From positions 1-36,114 of the forward strand of contig JBGTQJ010000080.1 in the NCBI GenBank assembly GCA_041941305.1: DNA of 36,114 nt. Reading direction: 5' to 3'. The notes beneath the pieces are model-generated. The model was not told the DNA's origin, ran no database searches, and saw nothing but the letters and a program-made list of their open reading frames with translations. The DNA is from JANSWP01 sp041941305. Lineage in GTDB: Bacteria; Bacteroidota; Bacteroidia; Chitinophagales; Saprospiraceae. This document shows, one piece after another, positions 34,288-36,114 of the stretch (the stretch's first letter is position 1; each line of letters opens with the position of its first letter). A program made the translations under genes and the position numbers.

Positions 34288-34656
34288 ATGAAACTTAATA
34301 AACTCACTCCTCAAGAGGAGTATGTCATAGAAAAAAAAGGTACAGAAAGGCCTTTTACAGGAGAATATTACAACCACAAAGCTGCGGGTACCTATATCTG
34401 CCGTCGTTGTGAAGCACCACTATATGAATCAGAAGACAAATTTGATTCTGGCTGCGGCTGGCCAAGTTTTGATGATGAAATTCCGGGCGCAGTTCATCGT
34501 CACGTGGATGCAAATGGAAGGAGAACGGAAATCGTATGCGCTAATTGTGATGGTCACCTTGGACATGTATTTATTGGCGAAGGCTTTACGTCCAAGAATA
34601 CACGACATTGTGTGAATTCCATTTCATTGAAATTTATTCCGAAAGAAGATTCGTGA
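34288..34656 (+). CDS. msrB: Peptide-methionine (R)-S-oxide reductase
   Basis: The enzyme reduces the R epimer of methionine sulfoxide. The 122-aa cytoplasmic protein has the zinc site of two CxxC motifs (Cys38/Cys41 in CRRC and Cys84/Cys87 in CANC), the resolving-type Cys56 in DSGCGWPSF, and the catalytic Cys108 in RHCVNSISL, plus GHLGHVF. It is cysteine-, not selenocysteine-, dependent. It lies downstream of msrA on the same strand, so the two probably cover both sulfoxide epimers together. It is bracketed by GTTCAA-box arrays. Confidence 0.95.
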   Translation: MKLNKLTPQEEYVIEKKGTERPFTGEYYNHKAAGTYICRRCEAPLYESEDKFDSGCGWPSFDDEIPGAVHRHVDANGRRTEIVCANCDGHLGHVFIGEGFTSKNTRHCVNSISLKFIPKEDS

Positions 34657-34668
34657 TAATTGAAAATT

Positions 34669-34704
34669 GTTCAAGGTTGTTCAAAGATGGTTCAAAATGG
34701 TTTT
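34669..34704. repeat. GTTCAA-box array, cluster B (after msrB)
   Basis: GTTCAA boxes lie at 34669, 34679 and 34690, with a degenerate GTTTTA at 34700. Spacing is 10-11 bp. This is the left outer arm of the 280-bp inverted structure that ends at 34948. Confidence 0.7.
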
Positions 34705-34770
34705 AAAAAAATCAGAGTTGGAATCTAATACTTTGAATGTAACTAATACCTTCGTCCTGCTGATTTTGGT

Positions 34771-34874
34771 TCTCTGACAAATTGGGTGACTTGAGTCAAA
34801 CAAAAAGAGAAATCAACGTTTCCTTTGGGCTCTTTTGCTTTCTCTTTTTGTCTGACCACCCTAATTGTCAGAGA
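34771..34874. repeat. Nested inverted repeat between arrays B and C
   Basis: TCTCTGACAAATTGGGTG (34771-34788) pairs imperfectly with CACCCTAATTGTCAGAGA (34857-34874). Inside it, CAAAAAGAGAAA (34801-34812) pairs perfectly with TTTCTCTTTTTG (34839-34850). There is no coding capacity. Confidence 0.65.
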
Positions 34875-34891
34875 AGAAAGATTTTCTACGG

Positions 34892-34948
34892 TTGAACCAT
34901 TTTGAACAACCTTATACAATCTTGAACTAACTTTGAACAATTTTGAAC
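34892..34948. repeat. TTGAAC-box array, cluster C (before the phosphotransferase gene)
   Basis: TTGAAC boxes lie at 34892, 34902, 34922, 34933 and 34943, with a degenerate TTATAC at 34912. This makes six positions at 10-11 bp spacing. Orientation is opposite to cluster B. The array ends 6 bp before the start codon at 34955, so it overlaps the expected promoter and leader. Confidence 0.75.
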
Positions 34949-34954
34949 CAAACT

Positions 34955-36037
34955 ATGCCACAAAACTGGACTGACAAATCAACTACGATAAGGAAAGGAG
35001 AGGAACTGCCCTTAGAAAAACTGGAAACCTACCTGAATCAAACCCTTCCCGACACCCAAGGCAATTTAATCATAGAACAATTTCCAAGCGGATTTTCCAA
35101 TTTAACCTACCTCATTGGACTCGGAGAGCAGCTATTTGTGTTGCGCCGTCCTCCCTTTGGAGCCAATATCAAATCTGCTCACGACATGGGGCGCGAGTAT
35201 AAAATCCTGTCAGCCCTTTCAAAAACCTATTCAAAAGCTCCGAAACCATTGCTTTATACCGAGGATGAAAATATCATTGGCGCACCTTTTTATGTTATGG
35301 AACGAGTGCAGGGAGTTATTCTACGACCCAAAATGCCAAAAGAGATGCATCCGGATCAGACAACGATGAGTGGAATCGCCAATGAATTGATAGATACTTT
35401 TGTAGAATTACACGGTGTAGATTATCAAGCAGTCGGTTTAGGAGATTTGGGCAGACCAGAGGGGTATGTAGAGCGACAGATAGTCGGTTGGACAAAACGA
35501 TATTTTAAAGCCAAAACAGATGAATTTGCTGAAATTGAAAAAGCAGCACAATGGCTGGCAGACAATATGCCGAAGGAGGTTCAACCAGCTTTGATTCACA
35601 ATGACTTCAAATACGATAATGTTGTCTTGTCGAATGAAGACTGGACTAAAATTATTGCTGTTTTGGACTGGGAAATGGCAACAATTGGTAATCCTTTAAT
35701 GGATTTGGGAACTAGTATTGGATATTGGGTCAATCCAAACGATCCGGATTTTATGCAGATGTTGAATCTTACCCCAACCACTATCTCTGGAAATCCTACG
35801 AGAAGTGAAGTGGTAGAAATGTATGCTAAAAAAAGTGGTAGAAATGTGGATCATGTTATTTTCTACTACATATACGGATTGTTCAAGATTGCAGTCATTG
35901 TTCAACAAATTTATGCCAGGTATAAAAAAGGATATACACAAGACCAGCGTTTTGCAAAATTAAACCTTGTGGTCAAAGGTTGTGGAGTCATGGCACTTCA
36001 GGCAATTTCAAAAAATAAAATTGACGATTTGTTTTAA
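34955..36037 (+). CDS. APH-family phosphotransferase (ACAD10/11 kinase-domain type)
   Basis: From the ATG at 34955 (MPQNWTDKSTTIRKGE) the product is 360 aa. A TTG-initiated extension into the repeat array was rejected. It has the kinase-like fold: the nucleotide-binding lobe (FSNLTYLI, LRRPPFGANIKSAHDMGREY), the catalytic loop HNDFKYDN (His215, Asp217, Asn222) and the metal-binding LDWEMATIGNPLMDL (Asp238). The RRPPFG and WEMATIGNPLMDLG motifs match the subgroup fused to acyl-CoA dehydrogenase in ACAD10/11. That subgroup has been linked to phosphorylation of hydroxyacyl-CoA in lipid catabolism, so a fatty-acid role is more likely than antibiotic resistance. No acyl-CoA dehydrogenase gene is in view. 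Confidence 0.85.
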   Translation: MPQNWTDKSTTIRKGEELPLEKLETYLNQTLPDTQGNLIIEQFPSGFSNLTYLIGLGEQLFVLRRPPFGANIKSAHDMGREYKILSALSKTYSKAPKPLLYTEDENIIGAPFYVMERVQGVILRPKMPKEMHPDQTTMSGIANELIDTFVELHGVDYQAVGLGDLGRPEGYVERQIVGWTKRYFKAKTDEFAEIEKAAQWLADNMPKEVQPALIHNDFKYDNVVLSNEDWTKIIAVLDWEMATIGNPLMDLGTSIGYWVNPNDPDFMQMLNLTPTTISGNPTRSEVVEMYAKKSGRNVDHVIFYYIYGLFKIAVIVQQIYARYKKGYTQDQRFAKLNLVVKGCGVMALQAISKNKIDDLF

Positions 36038-36092
36038 AATGTTGACACCACTGAGACTTAGTACATTGTAAAATAAATAAGTTATTATTTTG

Positions 36093-36100
36093 TATATTTG
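36093..36100 (+). promoter_or_regulatory. Candidate -7 element pointing out of the window
   Basis: TATATTTG matches TAnnTTTG and follows an AT-rich imperfect dyad (about 36067-36094). It may drive a rightward gene beyond the window; no -33 element is clear. Confidence 0.35.
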
Positions 36101-36114
36101 AGGTTAAAAATTGC

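Noticed and set aside
34743..34940. 65-codon minus-strand open frame before the phosphotransferase gene
   Set aside because: It lies wholly within the nested inverted repeat and TTGAAC-box array, so the open frame follows from repeat composition.
34955..36037. Aminoglycoside resistance interpretation of the APH-fold gene
   Set aside because: The subgroup motifs match the ACAD10/11-type kinases, and nothing in the context suggests antibiotic resistance.

Overview
The window is moderately AT-rich chromosomal DNA from a member of the Bacteroidota, most likely a Saprospiria-like environmental lineage. Five predicted secreted proteins end in type IX secretion (T9SS) C-terminal sorting domains. 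Several genes carry the Bacteroidota -7 promoter element TAnnTTTG and lack strong Shine-Dalgarno sequences. Lineage below phylum is inference. No rRNA, tRNA, CRISPR array or transposase gene was seen.

Layout. 1-3800: two leftward T9SS cargo genes, an Asp-box (BNR) protein and a TlpA-like thioredoxin, separated by a strong bidirectional terminator. 4150-7453: a rightward proline operon, proA-proB plus a class I aminotransferase, behind a promoter and a 56-nt nested inverted repeat in the predicted 5' leader. 7454-8386: a relic of an outer-membrane protein gene and a Uma2-family nuclease. 8981-17885: two giant paralogous secreted proteins of 1267 and 1310 aa. Both have HYR-like Cys-rich repeats, a carboxypeptidase-regulatory-like module, a dockerin-like module, a cohesin-like module and a T9SS tail. 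The 1.17 kb between them is packed with hairpins and dispersed repeats. 17886-20644: a 5 x 16 bp tandem repeat, a hexamer microsatellite, then a VCBS/FG-GAP T9SS protein. 20645-23331: an FtsX/MacB-type permease behind a well-formed sigma-54 promoter with a perfect palindrome at about -88. 23399-25634: a phosphoesterase, a frameshifted gene relic and a small secreted helical protein, all leftward. 25696-28669: a leftward cluster of a ribbon-helix-helix protein, an HNH nuclease and the methylmalonyl-CoA mutase large subunit. 28720-30984: a secreted dipeptidyl peptidase IV. 31210-31412: a nested inverted-repeat element with a second copy at the left edge of the window. 31467-33369: an orphan 101-aa protein and a TolC-like protein. 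33612-36037: msrA, msrB and an ACAD10/11-type phosphotransferase, with arrays of GTTCAA boxes spaced about one DNA helical turn apart on both sides of msrB.

How the genes work together. ProB and ProA make glutamate-5-semialdehyde for proline. MsrA and MsrB repair the two methionine sulfoxide stereoisomers. The T9SS cargo proteins form an extracellular or surface set. The large mutase subunit belongs to propionate/succinate metabolism, but no small subunit is in view. The most unusual material is non-coding: the GTTCAA arrays, several dispersed palindrome families, the proA leader, and the sigma-54 control of the lone FtsX permease. Among proteins, the cohesin-plus-dockerin T9SS paralogs and the RHH-HNH pair stand out.
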